37,501 bases of DNA from Alphaproteobacteria bacterium (GTDB lineage Bacteria > Pseudomonadota > Alphaproteobacteria > Acetobacterales > Acetobacteraceae): assembly GCA_017307335.1 (NCBI GenBank), contig JAFKFJ010000192.1:1-37501 (forward strand), in the 5' to 3' direction. Shown here in pieces: positions 17,345 through 27,449 of the stretch. How positions within the stretch are numbered: position 1 is the stretch's first letter; each line of letters starts with the position of its first letter. The notes below the pieces were generated by a model that saw only the letters and a program-made list of their open reading frames with translations, did not search any database and was not told where the DNA came from. A program made the translations under genes and the position numbers.

Positions 17345-18895
17345 ATGTCATCCTTCGCAGCGGCGTCGGGCGCCGACACGATCGTGTCGGGCCCGGGGGC
17401 GGACACGTTTGCGTTCACCACGCCGGATACGGTGTTTCTCGCCCAGGGCGCGGACACCGTGTTCGGCGGCAGCGGCGCTGATACGGTGGTTGTCGCCGCC
17501 GGCGCGACGGCGGCGGCGTGGGGCGAAGCGAGACCGCTGTTCGTGAATGCCGGCCAGGGCACCGCGACCGTTGTTGCCGGTGCGGGCGGCGGGGCGTTCT
17601 ACGGCGGCACGTCGGGCAACAACCTGCTGGTCGGCGGCGCCACCCCGGCGACGCTCGTCGGCGGCGGCCCGGGCGACGTCATCGACGGCGGCACCGGCAG
17701 CCTGATCGTCACCGGCCCCGGCGCGGAGGCGGTCGCGCTCGGCGGCGCGGATTCGCTCTACGCGGCCAACGCCGCGACCGACAGCGACGCGGTGACGGAG
17801 GCGGACGGAACCGGCAGCCTGATCACGCTCGGCGCCGGCGATGCGACCCTCTCCGCGCTCGATGGTGCGCGGGTCTATGGCGGGTCCGGGACCGCCACGA
17901 TCACCGGTACCGCGATGCAGGTCTGGGGCGGCTCGGGCAACCTCGCCGTCACCGTCGACGGGTCCGCGAGCGGCGCCGCGCCGAGCGCGAGCACGGTCAG
18001 CGGCGGCAACGGCAGCCTGACCGTCTGGGGCGGCGCCGGCGGCGACGTGCTGGCCGGCGGGCTGGGCGGCAACAACCTCATCGAGCCTGGCGCGCCCGAC
18101 GAGACGGTGTTCGGCGGCGGCAACGGCGATCAGATCCGGTTGCAGGGTTCGGTCGTGCAGAATGAGCTGATCGTTGCAGGCGCGGGTGCCGAGGCGATCT
18201 CGTTCGTCCCCGCGGTCGGCGGCCCGACCGGGCCGGGACCGGCGGATACCATCTACGGCGGCAGCGGCGCCGACAATGTCCTGCTGGGCGGCGCCAGCGA
18301 ATTGTTCGCCGGCGGCGGCGGGGCCGCGTCGATCGAGATCTGGGCCGGTGCGGACACGGTCATCGGCGGGGGCGGTTCGCTATCGGTGTCGGATTTCGGG
18401 ACCGTTCCGAGCATCCTGGTCGGCGCCACGGCCGGCGGCAACCAGATCAGCAACTGGAACGCCGCCTCGACGCTGATCGGCGGCGGCAACGCCGACACGC
18501 TTACCAGCTTCTTCGGCGGCAACGCCCTTCTCATCGCCGGGCCGGGGCATGAGGAACTCGCGGACGATGGTCCGGTCGGCGGCCATCCCGTGTTCATCGC
18601 CGGCACCGGCAACGACACGCTGGTCGGCCAGTCGCCGCTGTCGGCCGGCGGTCCCGCCCCCACCGATACGTTCCTGTTCGCCAGGGGGCACGCGGGCGGC
18701 GAGGATCTGATCGTGCACTTCACCGGCGCGGACACGGTGATGCTGAGCGGCTACAGCGCGCAGGGGGTGACGACGGCGCTGGCAGACCAGTTCCTCGGCC
18801 CCAAGGGCAACATCAACGTGCAACTGGATGACGGCACGCGCATCGTCTTCTACGGGCTGAAGCACATCGCGGGGGGCGCGTTCGTCGTTACCTGA
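17345..18895 (+). CDS. Haemolysin-type (RTX-like) calcium-binding repeat protein
   Basis: About 516 residues, almost entirely Gly/Ala/Asp-rich repeats such as GADTVFGGSGADTV and GGGNGDQI, a degenerate form of the GGxGxDxxx nonapeptide that folds into Ca2+-binding beta-rolls. There is no N-terminal signal peptide. The last 60 residues lose the repeats and end in a hydrophobic FVVT tail, as in type I secretion substrates, so export by an ABC transporter is likely. No transporter genes are present here. The ATG at 17345 is the best start. An earlier one at 17288 adds 19 basic residues. The role could be surface layer, adhesion or biofilm matrix. Confidence 0.85.
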   Translation: MSSFAAASGADTIVSGPGADTFAFTTPDTVFLAQGADTVFGGSGADTVVVAAGATAAAWGEARPLFVNAGQGTATVVAGAGGGAFYGGTSGNNLLVGGATPATLVGGGPGDVIDGGTGSLIVTGPGAEAVALGGADSLYAANAATDSDAVTEADGTGSLITLGAGDATLSALDGARVYGGSGTATITGTAMQVWGGSGNLAVTVDGSASGAAPSASTVSGGNGSLTVWGGAGGDVLAGGLGGNNLIEPGAPDETVFGGGNGDQIRLQGSVVQNELIVAGAGAEAISFVPAVGGPTGPGPADTIYGGSGADNVLLGGASELFAGGGGAASIEIWAGADTVIGGGGSLSVSDFGTVPSILVGATAGGNQISNWNAASTLIGGGNADTLTSFFGGNALLIAGPGHEELADDGPVGGHPVFIAGTGNDTLVGQSPLSAGGPAPTDTFLFARGHAGGEDLIVHFTGADTVMLSGYSAQGVTTALADQFLGPKGNINVQLDDGTRIVFYGLKHIAGGAFVVT

Positions 18896-18938
18896 CCGCA
18901 TACTCTGAGCGGGCGCCCCTGACCGGGCACGGCCGTCG

Positions 18939-19850
18939 TCAGCGCGTAGCCGCGCGGCGCCACAGAAACGTGAGTTCGTGCCGGTTGTGGAAGAGGTGCC
19001 GCAGCCGCCCGCCGGGAATGGCCGCGAAGGCGTCGGCGGCGTCGTGATCGGTCTCCCCCTTAAACTTGATCGTGCAGACGATGCGCGGCACGGCGCCGGA
19101 GCCGATCCAGGTCTGCACCAGGGCGAGCAGGCGGCGCGGATAGGCGATGACGTCGCTGAACAGCCAGTCCGCCGGCTCCGGCGCAGCCGCGAAGGCGCTG
19201 CCGGCGCGCCAGGTCACGCCCGGCAGGGCGGCGACGGTGGGTGCGAGCGGCGCCTTGTCGATTGCGGTCACGCGCGCGCCCACCCGCGCCAGCGCCCAGG
19301 TCCAGCCGCCGGGCGCGGCGCCGAGATCGAACACGCGCGCTTCCGGCTGCGGCCATTCGCCGAACTGCACCAGCGCCTCGAACAGCTTCAGATAGGCGCG
19401 GCTCGGCGGGCCGCTGCGGTCCTCGACGAAGCGGCATTCGCCGTTGACGAACGGGCTCGCCTTCGTCGCACTCGCCAGCAGCCGGTCGGGCGCGAGCAGG
19501 GTCCACGCGCCGAGATGGGCGGTGGGCGGCGCCTGCGGAAACGCCAGCGGCGGCGCCTTCACCGGCGGCAGGCGCGCCGCGATCAGCGCCATGCGCCGGT
19601 GATGCGCCGTGCCATAGGCGGACCAGTTGCGCTGGATGGCCCGCAGCGCATCCGCCGCGGCCTTCACCGAGGGTGCGGCGAGTGTCTGCGGTGCGGTCCA
19701 CACGTCGAGCGCCCAGGCGGCGTCGCGCGGCGGGTCGGGCGAGAGGGCAAGCCGCCCGTGCCAGCCCGCGACCGTCACGCCCGCGCGCCGCAGTTCCGCG
19801 TCCAGCGCGCGCTCGAACCCGTCGGCCGCCAGATAGGCGCTGCCGATCAC
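18939..19850 (-). CDS. rlmM: RlmM-like 23S rRNA 2'-O-methyltransferase
   Basis: The 303-residue protein has an N-terminal RNA-binding part (GFERALDAEL and onward) and a C-terminal FtsJ-type methyltransferase with FVNGECRFVEDR, SRAYLKLFEAL, motif I DLGAAPGGWTW (175-185), FSDVIAYPRR and IKFKGETD. K155, D233, K262 or K264, and E292 can form the K-D-K-E tetrad of 2'-O-ribose methyltransferases. The E. coli homologue modifies C2498 of 23S rRNA. This copy is about 60 residues shorter. The GTG start at 19850 overlaps the DUF423 stop (GTGA), showing coupling. Confidence 0.85.
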   Translation of the reverse strand: MIGSAYLAADGFERALDAELRRAGVTVAGWHGRLALSPDPPRDAAWALDVWTAPQTLAAPSVKAAADALRAIQRNWSAYGTAHHRRMALIAARLPPVKAPPLAFPQAPPTAHLGAWTLLAPDRLLASATKASPFVNGECRFVEDRSGPPSRAYLKLFEALVQFGEWPQPEARVFDLGAAPGGWTWALARVGARVTAIDKAPLAPTVAALPGVTWRAGSAFAAAPEPADWLFSDVIAYPRRLLALVQTWIGSGAVPRIVCTIKFKGETDHDAADAFAAIPGGRLRHLFHNRHELTFLWRRAATR

Positions 19851-20206
19851 CGCGCAGGGCGCAGCGCCGACAGCCCGAGCAAGGCCCAGCCGAGCATCAG
19901 CAGCGTGCCGCCGGTGGGGGCGAGCGGCCCGAGATGCACCCCGCCCAGCGCAAGGGCGTAGAGGGCGCCGCAGAAGGCGAGCAGGCCGAGGACGAAGGCG
20001 GCGCCGGCGAGATGCGCCAGCACCCCGCCACGCGGCGCCCAGAGCCCCACCGCCAGCAGCGCGAGGGCGTGCCAGCCCTGCATCTGCACGCCGCTCGCCG
20101 CGATCGGCTGCGCCGCCGGGTCGGGCAGCGCGTGCGCCGCGACCGCCCCTATGGCGACGGCGAGCAGGCCGGCGAGCGCGCCGAGGCCGATCCAGAGACG
20201 TTGCAT
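19847..20206 (-). CDS. DUF423 membrane protein (YgdD-like)
   Basis: The 119-residue protein consists of four hydrophobic helices, with GALAGLLAVAIGAVAAHAL at the N-terminus, a GWHALALLAVG helix and GPLAPTGGTLLMLGWALL near the end, the arrangement of DUF423 inner-membrane proteins of unknown function. I use the ATG at 20206, preceded by GAAGGA, rather than one ten codons upstream with no ribosome site. It is the first gene of a two-gene operon with the RlmM-like methyltransferase. The RlmM/DUF423 neighbourhood recurs in proteobacteria as far as I recall. Confidence 0.88.
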   Translation of the reverse strand: MQRLWIGLGALAGLLAVAIGAVAAHALPDPAAQPIAASGVQMQGWHALALLAVGLWAPRGGVLAHLAGAAFVLGLLAFCGALYALALGGVHLGPLAPTGGTLLMLGWALLGLSALRPAR

Positions 20207-20370
20207 CCTGCGTCCTTCTCCGTGCCCGCGGGCCATGACCGGGGCGGGGCGGCCGTGCGCCTAGCAGCAAACGCGGACCATGCCCACGCGCGGCCGCGGC
20301 CCGCCCGCATGGCTCGCACGCCACCAACCCTGTTTCCCCCCGTCGGGCCTTGCGTATAAATTTCTCCATC

Positions 20371-21333
20371 ATGCCCCGCGGCGACCTGTTTCCGGAGATC
20401 GGCCCGTTCGAGACCGGCTACCTGCCGCTCACCGAGGGGCATGTCATGTATTGGGAGCAGGTGGGCAACCCGCGCGGTGCCCCCGCCCTGTTCCTGCACG
20501 GCGGGCCCGGCGCGGGCGCCGGCGCGGTGCATCGCCGCTTCTTCGATCCGGGGTTCTGGCGGGTCGTGATCTTCGACCAGCGCGGCGCCGGCCGCTCGCG
20601 CCCGCTCGGCGCGCTGGAGGCCAACACCACGCCGGACCTGGTCGAGGATATCGAGGCGCTGCGCCGCCACCTGGACATCGAGCGGTGGCTGCTGTTCGGC
20701 GGCTCCTGGGGCTCGACGCTCGCGCTCGCCTATGCCCAGGCCTATCCGCACCGCGTCACCGGCTGCGTGCTCCGCGGCGTGTTCCTGGGTCGGCAGGTCG
20801 AGGTCGAGTGGTTCCTGAGCGGCCTCGGCATTCTGTTCCCCGACGCGCATGCGAATTTCGTGGGGTTCCTGCCGGAGAACGAACGCGGCGACGTGCTCGG
20901 CAGCTACCTGCGCCGACTGACCGACCCCGCCCCCGCGCTGCACCCGCCGGCGGCGCGGGCCTGGTCGGTCTACGAGGGCTCCTGCAGCACGCTGCTGCCG
21001 AGCCCCGACACCGTCACCGGCTTCGCCCAGGACCGCACCGCGCTCGGCCTCGCGCGGATCGAGGCGCACTACTTCGCGAACGGGCTGTTTCTTCCGGACG
21101 AGGTCACAGAGGGCGGGCTGCTGGCGCGGATGCCGCAGATCGGCCACATCCCGGCCGAGATCGTGCAGGGCCGCTATGACGTGATCTGTCCCGCACGCAC
21201 CGCGTTCGAGCTTGCGGCGGCATGGCCGGCGGCGCGGCTGACGGTGGTGCCGGATGCCGGGCACTCGGCGCTGGAGCCGGGAATCCGTCGCGCGCTGGTC
21301 GCGGCGGTGGAACGCTTCCGCTTCAACCGCTGA
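20371..21333 (+). CDS. pip: Proline iminopeptidase (peptidase S33)
   Basis: The 320-residue alpha/beta-hydrolase has the oxyanion segment FLHGGPGAGA (42-51), FDQRGAGRSRP, the nucleophile elbow GGSWGSTLAL with S112, the acid in GRYDVICPA and the late catalytic His in DAGHSA. Length and motif order match bacterial proline iminopeptidase, which removes N-terminal proline from peptides in the cytoplasm. The ATG at 20371 gives the usual N-terminus. A TTG seven codons earlier would lie in a TATAAA-containing promoter-like stretch. The gene is divergent from DUF423 and is followed after 33 bp by the dehydrogenase gene. Confidence 0.93.
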   Translation: MPRGDLFPEIGPFETGYLPLTEGHVMYWEQVGNPRGAPALFLHGGPGAGAGAVHRRFFDPGFWRVVIFDQRGAGRSRPLGALEANTTPDLVEDIEALRRHLDIERWLLFGGSWGSTLALAYAQAYPHRVTGCVLRGVFLGRQVEVEWFLSGLGILFPDAHANFVGFLPENERGDVLGSYLRRLTDPAPALHPPAARAWSVYEGSCSTLLPSPDTVTGFAQDRTALGLARIEAHYFANGLFLPDEVTEGGLLARMPQIGHIPAEIVQGRYDVICPARTAFELAAAWPAARLTVVPDAGHSALEPGIRRALVAAVERFRFNR

Positions 21334-21366
21334 TCCGGTGCCGCAGACACAATCCGGAGGAACACG

Positions 21367-22272
21367 ATGCGCGTGGCGGTGATCGGGCTCGGCTCGATGG
21401 GCATGGGGGCGGCACGCAACCTGTTGCGCAAGGGGCTGGACGTGACCGGCTGCGAGCCGCGCGACGAGGCGCGCGCCGCGTTCGTTGCCGCCGGCGGGCG
21501 CGCGGTGGCACGGGCCGATGCGCTGCCGGACGGCACCGAGGTCGCGGTGGTCTTCGTGGTCAGCGCCGCGCAGGCGGAGGCGGCGCTGTTCGGCGAGCAC
21601 GGCTGCGCGGTCCGCCTCGCGCCCGGGGCGGTGGTGATGCAGTGCGCGACCGTGGCGCCGGAGGCGGCGCGCCGCCTGGCGGGGCTCTGCGAGGCGCGCG
21701 GCCTCGCCATGCTCGACGCCCCGGTCTCCGGCGGCGCCGCGGGCGCCGAGGCGGGGACGATGACGGTGATGGCGTCCGGCCCGGACGCCGCCTTCGTGCG
21801 CGCGCAGCCGGTGCTCGACGCGATCGCGGGGAAGGTCTGGCGGCTCGGCGCGGCGCCGGGGGCCGGCAGCACCGTCAAGATGGTGAACCAGCTTCTCGCC
21901 GGCGTGCATATCGCGGCGGCAGCGGAGGCGATGGCGCTGGGCATTCGCGCCGGCGCCGACCCGCAGACGCTGTTCGACGTGATCACGAGTTCCGCCGGAA
22001 ATTCCTGGATGTTCTCCAACCGCGTGCCGCACATCCTGGCAGGCGACGACACGCCGCGCTCGGCGGTGAACATCTTCGTCAAGGACCTCGGCATCGTGCT
22101 CGACCAGGCGCGGTCGCTCACCTTCCCGCTGCCGCTCGCGGCCGCCGCGCACCAGCTTTTCCTCGCCGCCGCCGCCTCCGGCAACGGCGCCGTGGACGAT
22201 GCGTTCGTGATCCGGGTCTGGCAGGCGCTGACCGGCATCGCGCTGCCGCAGAAGCCCACCGTGCCGGAATGA
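21367..22272 (+). CDS. 3-hydroxyisobutyrate/L-threonate-type NAD(P)-dependent dehydrogenase
   Basis: This 301-residue beta-hydroxyacid dehydrogenase has the Rossmann motif GLGSMGMG (7-14), the substrate-binding DAPVSGGAAGAEAGT (117-131) and the catalytic lysine in GSTVKMVNQLL (K171). The KMVNQLLAGVHIAAAAEA stretch resembles L-threonate dehydrogenase (LtnD) more than classical MmsB. A GGAGGAAC ribosome site lies directly before the ATG. The stop overlaps the next ATG by 4 bp, tying it to a lactonase and uronate dehydrogenase, so a sugar-acid substrate (threonate, tartronate semialdehyde or similar) is likely. The exact substrate is undetermined. Confidence 0.88.
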   Translation: MRVAVIGLGSMGMGAARNLLRKGLDVTGCEPRDEARAAFVAAGGRAVARADALPDGTEVAVVFVVSAAQAEAALFGEHGCAVRLAPGAVVMQCATVAPEAARRLAGLCEARGLAMLDAPVSGGAAGAEAGTMTVMASGPDAAFVRAQPVLDAIAGKVWRLGAAPGAGSTVKMVNQLLAGVHIAAAAEAMALGIRAGADPQTLFDVITSSAGNSWMFSNRVPHILAGDDTPRSAVNIFVKDLGIVLDQARSLTFPLPLAAAAHQLFLAAAASGNGAVDDAFVIRVWQALTGIALPQKPTVPE

Positions 22273-23132
22273 CCTTCGAGCTGGTCTGGGACGCACGCTG
22301 CGAGGTCGGCGAAAGCTGCACCTGGGACGCACGCAATCATCGTGTGCTGTTCTGCGACATCCCGCGCGGCGCGATCCACGCGCTGGGCATGGATGGCGCG
22401 CGGCGAAGCTGGCGGCTCGACGGACTCGTGGCGAGCTTCGGCCTGTGCCGCTCCGGCCGGCTGGTGGTGGCGCAGCGCGACCGGGTGGTGCTGTTCGACC
22501 CCGTCAGCGAACGGACGACCCCGCTCGCCGGCCCGCTCGACCAGCCGCCGAGCGTGCGGCTCAACGACGGCAAGGTGGGCCCGGACGGCTGCTTCTGGGT
22601 GGGCGGCATCGACGAGAGCCCGCAGAAGCAGCGGATCGCCGCGCTTTGGCGGGTGACGCCGGACGGGCGGGCCGAGATCAAGTCAACCGGCTTCAGCAAT
22701 TCGAACGGCCTCGCCTGGTCGCCGGACGGGCGGGTGATGTTCCACAGCGACACGCGCGGCCCGTTCATCGAGGCGTTCGACTTCGACCGCGCGACCGGTG
22801 CGCTCGCCAACCGCCGCGTGATCGCGACGATCAGCGACGCGCAGGGCCGCCCCGATGGCGGGGCCACGGACGCGCAGGGCGGCTATTGGTCCGCCGGCAA
22901 CTCGGCCGCCGTCCTCAACCGCTTCGCGCCGGATGGGACGCTGATCGAGGCGCTGCCGTTTCCGGTGCCGGGGCCGACCATGCCGTGTTTCGCGGCGGAC
23001 TGGATCTACGTCACCTCCTTGCGCCAGGGGCGTGATGCGGCGACGCTGGCGCGCCACCCCGAAATGGGCGGTCTGTTCCGCATGCGCGCGCCCGTCACCG
23101 GCGCGCCGGTGGACGTGTTCGCCGACACCTGA
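22269..23132 (+). CDS. SMP-30/gluconolactonase family sugar lactonase
   Basis: The 287-residue six-bladed propeller carries the metal-binding set of SMP-30 lactonases: Glu in the early EVGES segment, Asn in RLNDGKVGPDG, Asn in SNSNGLAWSPDG and Asp in RPDGGATDA, plus the MFHSDT strand. The family opens sugar-acid lactones. Here the likely substrate is the aldarolactone released by the uronate dehydrogenase encoded 11 bp downstream. The ATG overlaps the stop of the dehydrogenase gene (ATGA), so the three genes are co-translated. Confidence 0.9.
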   Translation: MTFELVWDARCEVGESCTWDARNHRVLFCDIPRGAIHALGMDGARRSWRLDGLVASFGLCRSGRLVVAQRDRVVLFDPVSERTTPLAGPLDQPPSVRLNDGKVGPDGCFWVGGIDESPQKQRIAALWRVTPDGRAEIKSTGFSNSNGLAWSPDGRVMFHSDTRGPFIEAFDFDRATGALANRRVIATISDAQGRPDGGATDAQGGYWSAGNSAAVLNRFAPDGTLIEALPFPVPGPTMPCFAADWIYVTSLRQGRDAATLARHPEMGGLFRMRAPVTGAPVDVFADT

Positions 23133-23143
23133 GGAGGAAGCCG

Positions 23144-23974
23144 ATGTCTGACAAACCGCCCCGCCCGGTACTCGTGACCGGCGCCTCCGGCGCGCTCGGC
23201 CGCCAGCTTGCGCGGCATTTCGGCACGCTCGGGTGGGCCGTGCGCCTCACCGATATCGCCCCCTTCCCCGACCCGGTGCCCGCGGGCAGCACGTTCACGG
23301 CCGCCGACCTCAACGACGGCGTCGCGATCCTGCGGCTCGCCGAGGGCTGCTGCATGATCATCCATCTCGGCGGCGTGTCCGTGGAACGGCCGTTCGAGGA
23401 AGTGCTGGGGCCGAACATCCGCGGCCTGTACCACATCTACGAAGCGGCGCGGCGGGAGCGCGCACGGGTGCTGTTCGCGAGCTCCAACCACGCCATCGGC
23501 TTTCACGAGCGGTCCGAGAAGCTCGACAACGACTGCCAGCTTCTCCCCGACGGCTACTACGGACTTTCCAAGGCCTATGGCGAGATGATGGGCCGGCTCT
23601 ACTGGTACAAGCACGGCGTGGAAAGCGTCCTGGTGCGCATCGGCTCCTGCTTCCCCGAACCGACCGATGAGCGGATGCTGTCCACCTGGCTTTCGTACGG
23701 CGATTTCTGCCGGCTCTGCGAGCGGGCGACGCTGGCCGAGCGGAGCGGCTGCTGCACGATCTGGGGATGCTCGAACAACGCCGCATCGTTCTGGCGCGAC
23801 GACGCACGCGCGGTGATCGGCTGGCAGCCGCAGGATTCGGCGGACGGCCACGCCAACCGCGTGCGCGGCAAGGTCAGCGGCAACCCGGTGCAGGAACGGT
23901 ATCAGGGCGGCCCCTACGTGCCGATGGATTACACCCGCACCGCGCCGCCGCCGGGTCCGCTGTTCCCCCGCTGA
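23144..23974 (+). CDS. udh: Uronate dehydrogenase (extended SDR)
   Basis: The 276-residue SDR protein has TGASGALGR (12-20) for NAD+ binding, HLGGVSVERPFEEVLGPN, FASSNHAIGFH and the catalytic YYGLSKAYGE with Y139 and K143. These match uronate dehydrogenase, which oxidises D-galacturonate or D-glucuronate to the aldaro-lactone. A GAGGAGGA ribosome site precedes the ATG. With the lactonase upstream this gives uronate to aldarate. No aldarate dehydratase or transporter lies nearby, so the rest of the pathway must be elsewhere. Confidence 0.88.
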   Translation: MSDKPPRPVLVTGASGALGRQLARHFGTLGWAVRLTDIAPFPDPVPAGSTFTAADLNDGVAILRLAEGCCMIIHLGGVSVERPFEEVLGPNIRGLYHIYEAARRERARVLFASSNHAIGFHERSEKLDNDCQLLPDGYYGLSKAYGEMMGRLYWYKHGVESVLVRIGSCFPEPTDERMLSTWLSYGDFCRLCERATLAERSGCCTIWGCSNNAASFWRDDARAVIGWQPQDSADGHANRVRGKVSGNPVQERYQGGPYVPMDYTRTAPPPGPLFPR

Positions 23975-23981
23975 ATCTCGG

Positions 23982-23996
23982 CCCTGCCATGCAGGG
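23982..23996 (+). terminator. Short hairpin after udh (weak terminator candidate)
   Basis: CCCTGC-CAT-GCAGGG forms a perfect 6-bp stem with a 3-nt loop, 8 bp after the udh stop. No U-tract follows, so intrinsic termination is doubtful, but it sits exactly between the uronate operon and the MarR-efflux unit. Confidence 0.35.
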
Positions 23997-24017
23997 GGCG
24001 CATGGCGATAGTGCTGC

Positions 24018-24046
24018 TTGTGACCATAGCGAGTGCTTATCATATG
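24018..24046 (+). promoter_or_regulatory. Candidate promoter/operator of the MarR-efflux operon
   Basis: An AT-rich patch in GC-rich DNA holds TTGTGA (24018-24023) and, after 17 bp, CATATG (24041-24046). TATCAT at 24038 is an alternative -10 with short spacing. It lies immediately before the MarR start, where autoregulating MarR proteins usually bind. No extended palindrome is obvious. Confidence 0.45.
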
Positions 24047-24050
24047 CCGC

Positions 24051-24536
24051 GTGACCAAGCCCCCTGATCTTCTGTTCCTGATGCATGACGTCGCCCGCCT
24101 GCTGCGTCAGGACGCGGACCGGCGGGCGCGGGCCCACGGCATGACCCGGGCGCAGTGGGTGATCCTGTTCTGGCTCGAACGGCAGCCCGGGCTTTCGCAA
24201 AAGGAACTCTCCGAGATCCTGGAGGTCGAGCCGATCACGGTGGCGCGCCTGATCGACCGGCTGGAGGCTCGGGGCATGGTGGAGCGGCGCGCCGACCCCA
24301 AGGACCGGCGCATCTGGCGCCTCCATCTGCGCCCGCCGGCGGAACCCGTCCTGGCCGAATTGCACGACGAGCGGGCGGCCATGCACGCCATGGCGACGGC
24401 GGACATCGACCCGGCCACCGAGGCGACGATGACCGAAGGGCTGCGGCGGATGAAGGCGACGCTGCTGACCGAGTGCCGCGGGCGCGCGCCCGACCGCGAT
24501 CCCGCCGCCGAACCGCCGATGAAAGCAATGGCCTGA
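24051..24536 (+). CDS. MarR-family transcriptional regulator
   Basis: About 161 residues with a winged helix-turn-helix: GMTRAQWVILFWLERQPGLSQ, then KELSEILEVEPITVARLIDRL as the recognition region, and the wing VERRADPKDRRIWRL. Flanking helices should make the dimer. It probably represses the two efflux genes that follow and responds to a phenolic or drug ligand. The GTG at 24051 is preferred because the upstream in-frame GTG (24033) lies inside the promoter-like patch. The stop overlaps the next ATG (TGATG). Confidence 0.9.
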   Translation: MTKPPDLLFLMHDVARLLRQDADRRARAHGMTRAQWVILFWLERQPGLSQKELSEILEVEPITVARLIDRLEARGMVERRADPKDRRIWRLHLRPPAEPVLAELHDERAAMHAMATADIDPATEATMTEGLRRMKATLLTECRGRAPDRDPAAEPPMKAMA

Positions 24537-25626
24537 TGCCGTCCGCGACGACCGCGCCCGAACTCATCGCCCTCGACAAGCGGCGCCGCAGCGGCGTGCG
24601 GCTGCGCAGAGTCCTGCGCCCGGTGCTGATGCTGGGCGCCATCGTGGCGGTGGCCGTGGGCGCCGGGTGGTGGTGGCTGCAAGGCGGCCGCTACGTGAGC
24701 ATCGACGACGCCTATGTGCGCGCCTCCAAGCTCGCCGTCTCCAACGACATCTCCGGCATCGTCGCCGCGGTCGCGGTGCATGAAGGCCAGCACGTCAAGA
24801 AAGGCGACGTGCTGCTGCGGCTGCAGGACCGGCAGGTGCGCATCGCGCTCGCCGGCGCCAAGGCCAATCTCGACCAGGTGGCCGAGACCATGGCGGCGAT
24901 GAAGCGCGACTATCAGCGCATGCTGCGCGACATCGACGTGAAGCGGGCGCAGGTCGAGGCGGACCAGGCGAGCTTCGACCGCTACGCGGGGCTGGTGAAG
25001 GGCGGCGGCGTGACGCGCGCCGAATACGATGACGCCCGCTTCAAGCTCGCCGCCGACAAGGCGGCGCTGGACAGCCTGAAGGAGCAGGCGGCGGTGCAGC
25101 TCGCGCGGCTCGGCGGGGACCCCAATGTCGACGTTGCCGCCACCCCGCAATACCTCGAGGCGAAGGCGCGGGTGGACGAGGAGCAGCGGCAGCTCGATCA
25201 CACCGTGGTTCGCGCGCCGTTCGACGGCATCGTGACCAATGTCGAGGCGACCCAGCCCGGCATGTATCTCGCCGCCTCCGCCGCCGCCTTCGCGCTCGTC
25301 TCCGATCAGCATGTCTGGGTGGAGGCGAACCCGAAGGAGACGGAGCTGACGTGGGTGAAGCCCGGCGACCCTGTGACGATCTCGGTTGACACCTATCCCG
25401 GGCATGTCTGGCACGGCACGGTGGACAGCATCGCGCCTGCCGCCGCCTCGGAATTCTCCATCCTGCCGGCGCAGAACTCGTCCGGCAACTGGGTGAAGGT
25501 GGTGCAGCGCCTGCCGGTGCGCATCACCGTCGATCGCAAGCCGGGCGACCCCGAATTGCGCGCGGGCATGAGCGTCGAGGCCGACATCGACACCGGGCAC
25601 GAGCGCCATCTCGCCGACCTGGTGCC

Positions 25627-25630
<4 letters not shown>
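24536..25630 (+). CDS. emrA: HlyD/EmrA-type membrane fusion protein
   Basis: The 364-residue protein has a short basic N-terminus, one transmembrane helix (about 28-50) and a long periplasmic part: the DDAYVRASKLAVSNDISG lipoyl half, an alpha-hairpin (about 105-200) with VKRAQVEADQASFDRY, the RAPFDGIVTNVEATQPG second lipoyl half and a beta-barrel end. It links an inner-membrane pump to an outer-membrane channel. It overlaps MarR upstream by 1 bp and EmrB downstream by 4 bp. No TolC-like channel is encoded nearby. Confidence 0.93.
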
Positions 25631-27183
<1,553 letters not shown>

Positions 27184-27220
27184 CCCCCCGCCCCTCGCGC
27201 GCTGGTGGTCGCCGGATCGC

Positions 27221-27249
27221 TTGCAATCCACCGCGCAGCCGCCTATGAG
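27221..27249 (+). promoter_or_regulatory. Candidate tRNA-Gly promoter
   Basis: TTGCAA (27221-27226), a 17-bp spacer and TATGAG (27244-27249) lie 28 bp before the tRNA gene. Spacing is ideal for a housekeeping sigma-70-type promoter, and no other good match is present in the gap. Confidence 0.6.
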
Positions 27250-27277
27250 CGCGGGGCCCTGCGATGGGGCGACGGAT

Positions 27278-27352
27278 GCGGGCGTAGCTCAGGGGTAGAG
27301 CACAACCTTGCCAAGGTTGGGGTCGAGGGTTCGAATCCCTTCGCCCGCTCCA
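27278..27352 (+). tRNA. tRNA-Gly (anticodon GCC), CCA encoded
   Basis: The acceptor GCGGGCG pairs fully with CGCCCGC, the D arm holds AGCTCAGGGGTAGAGC, the anticodon loop TTGCCAA presents GCC closed by AACC/GGTT, and the T arm is GAGGG-TTCGAAT-CCCTT. The discriminator is T and CCA is encoded. The gene is intact even though its 3' half serves as the attachment site of the island downstream. Confidence 0.97.
27308..27352 (+). repeat. Left attachment repeat inside tRNA-Gly 3' half
   Basis: These 45 bases, from the anticodon loop to CCA, recur at 33566-33610 with 43 identities (differences at 27336 T/A and 27349 T/G). Integrases of tRNA-targeting islands leave such a copy at the far end while restoring the tRNA, so this is the left att site. 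Confidence 0.85.
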
Positions 27353-27380
27353 AATTTCCTCAAGGAAATCAATGGCTTAG

Positions 27381-27404
27381 AACGGTCCTTCGGGGCCGTT
27401 TTTT
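27381..27404 (+). terminator. Intrinsic terminator of tRNA-Gly
   Basis: The stem AACGGTCC/GGGCCGTT (one T-G pair) closes a TTCG tetraloop and runs straight into a T tract, an ideal rho-independent terminator 28 bp after the tRNA. Confidence 0.85.
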
Positions 27405-27449
27405 GCTTCCCCGCAATGCTCCGGGAAATCGGGGAAGCATGGGGGAAGC
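27405..27449. repeat. Left GCTTCCCC repeat cluster (integrase arm-site candidates)
   Basis: GCTTCCCC occurs at 27405-27412 and, inverted, GGGGAAGC at 27431-27438 and 27442-27449. Three more direct copies follow at 27580-27587, 27612-27619 and 27624-27631. The rest of this 300-bp gene-free stretch up to 27656 shows no gene. The layout of the first three copies is repeated near the right end of the island. Confidence 0.6.

Noticed and set aside
17380..18650. Repeat-rich DNA resembling a CRISPR or minisatellite array
   Set aside because: The repeats are in-frame Gly/Asp codon repeats of a beta-roll protein, with no fixed repeat-spacer spacing.
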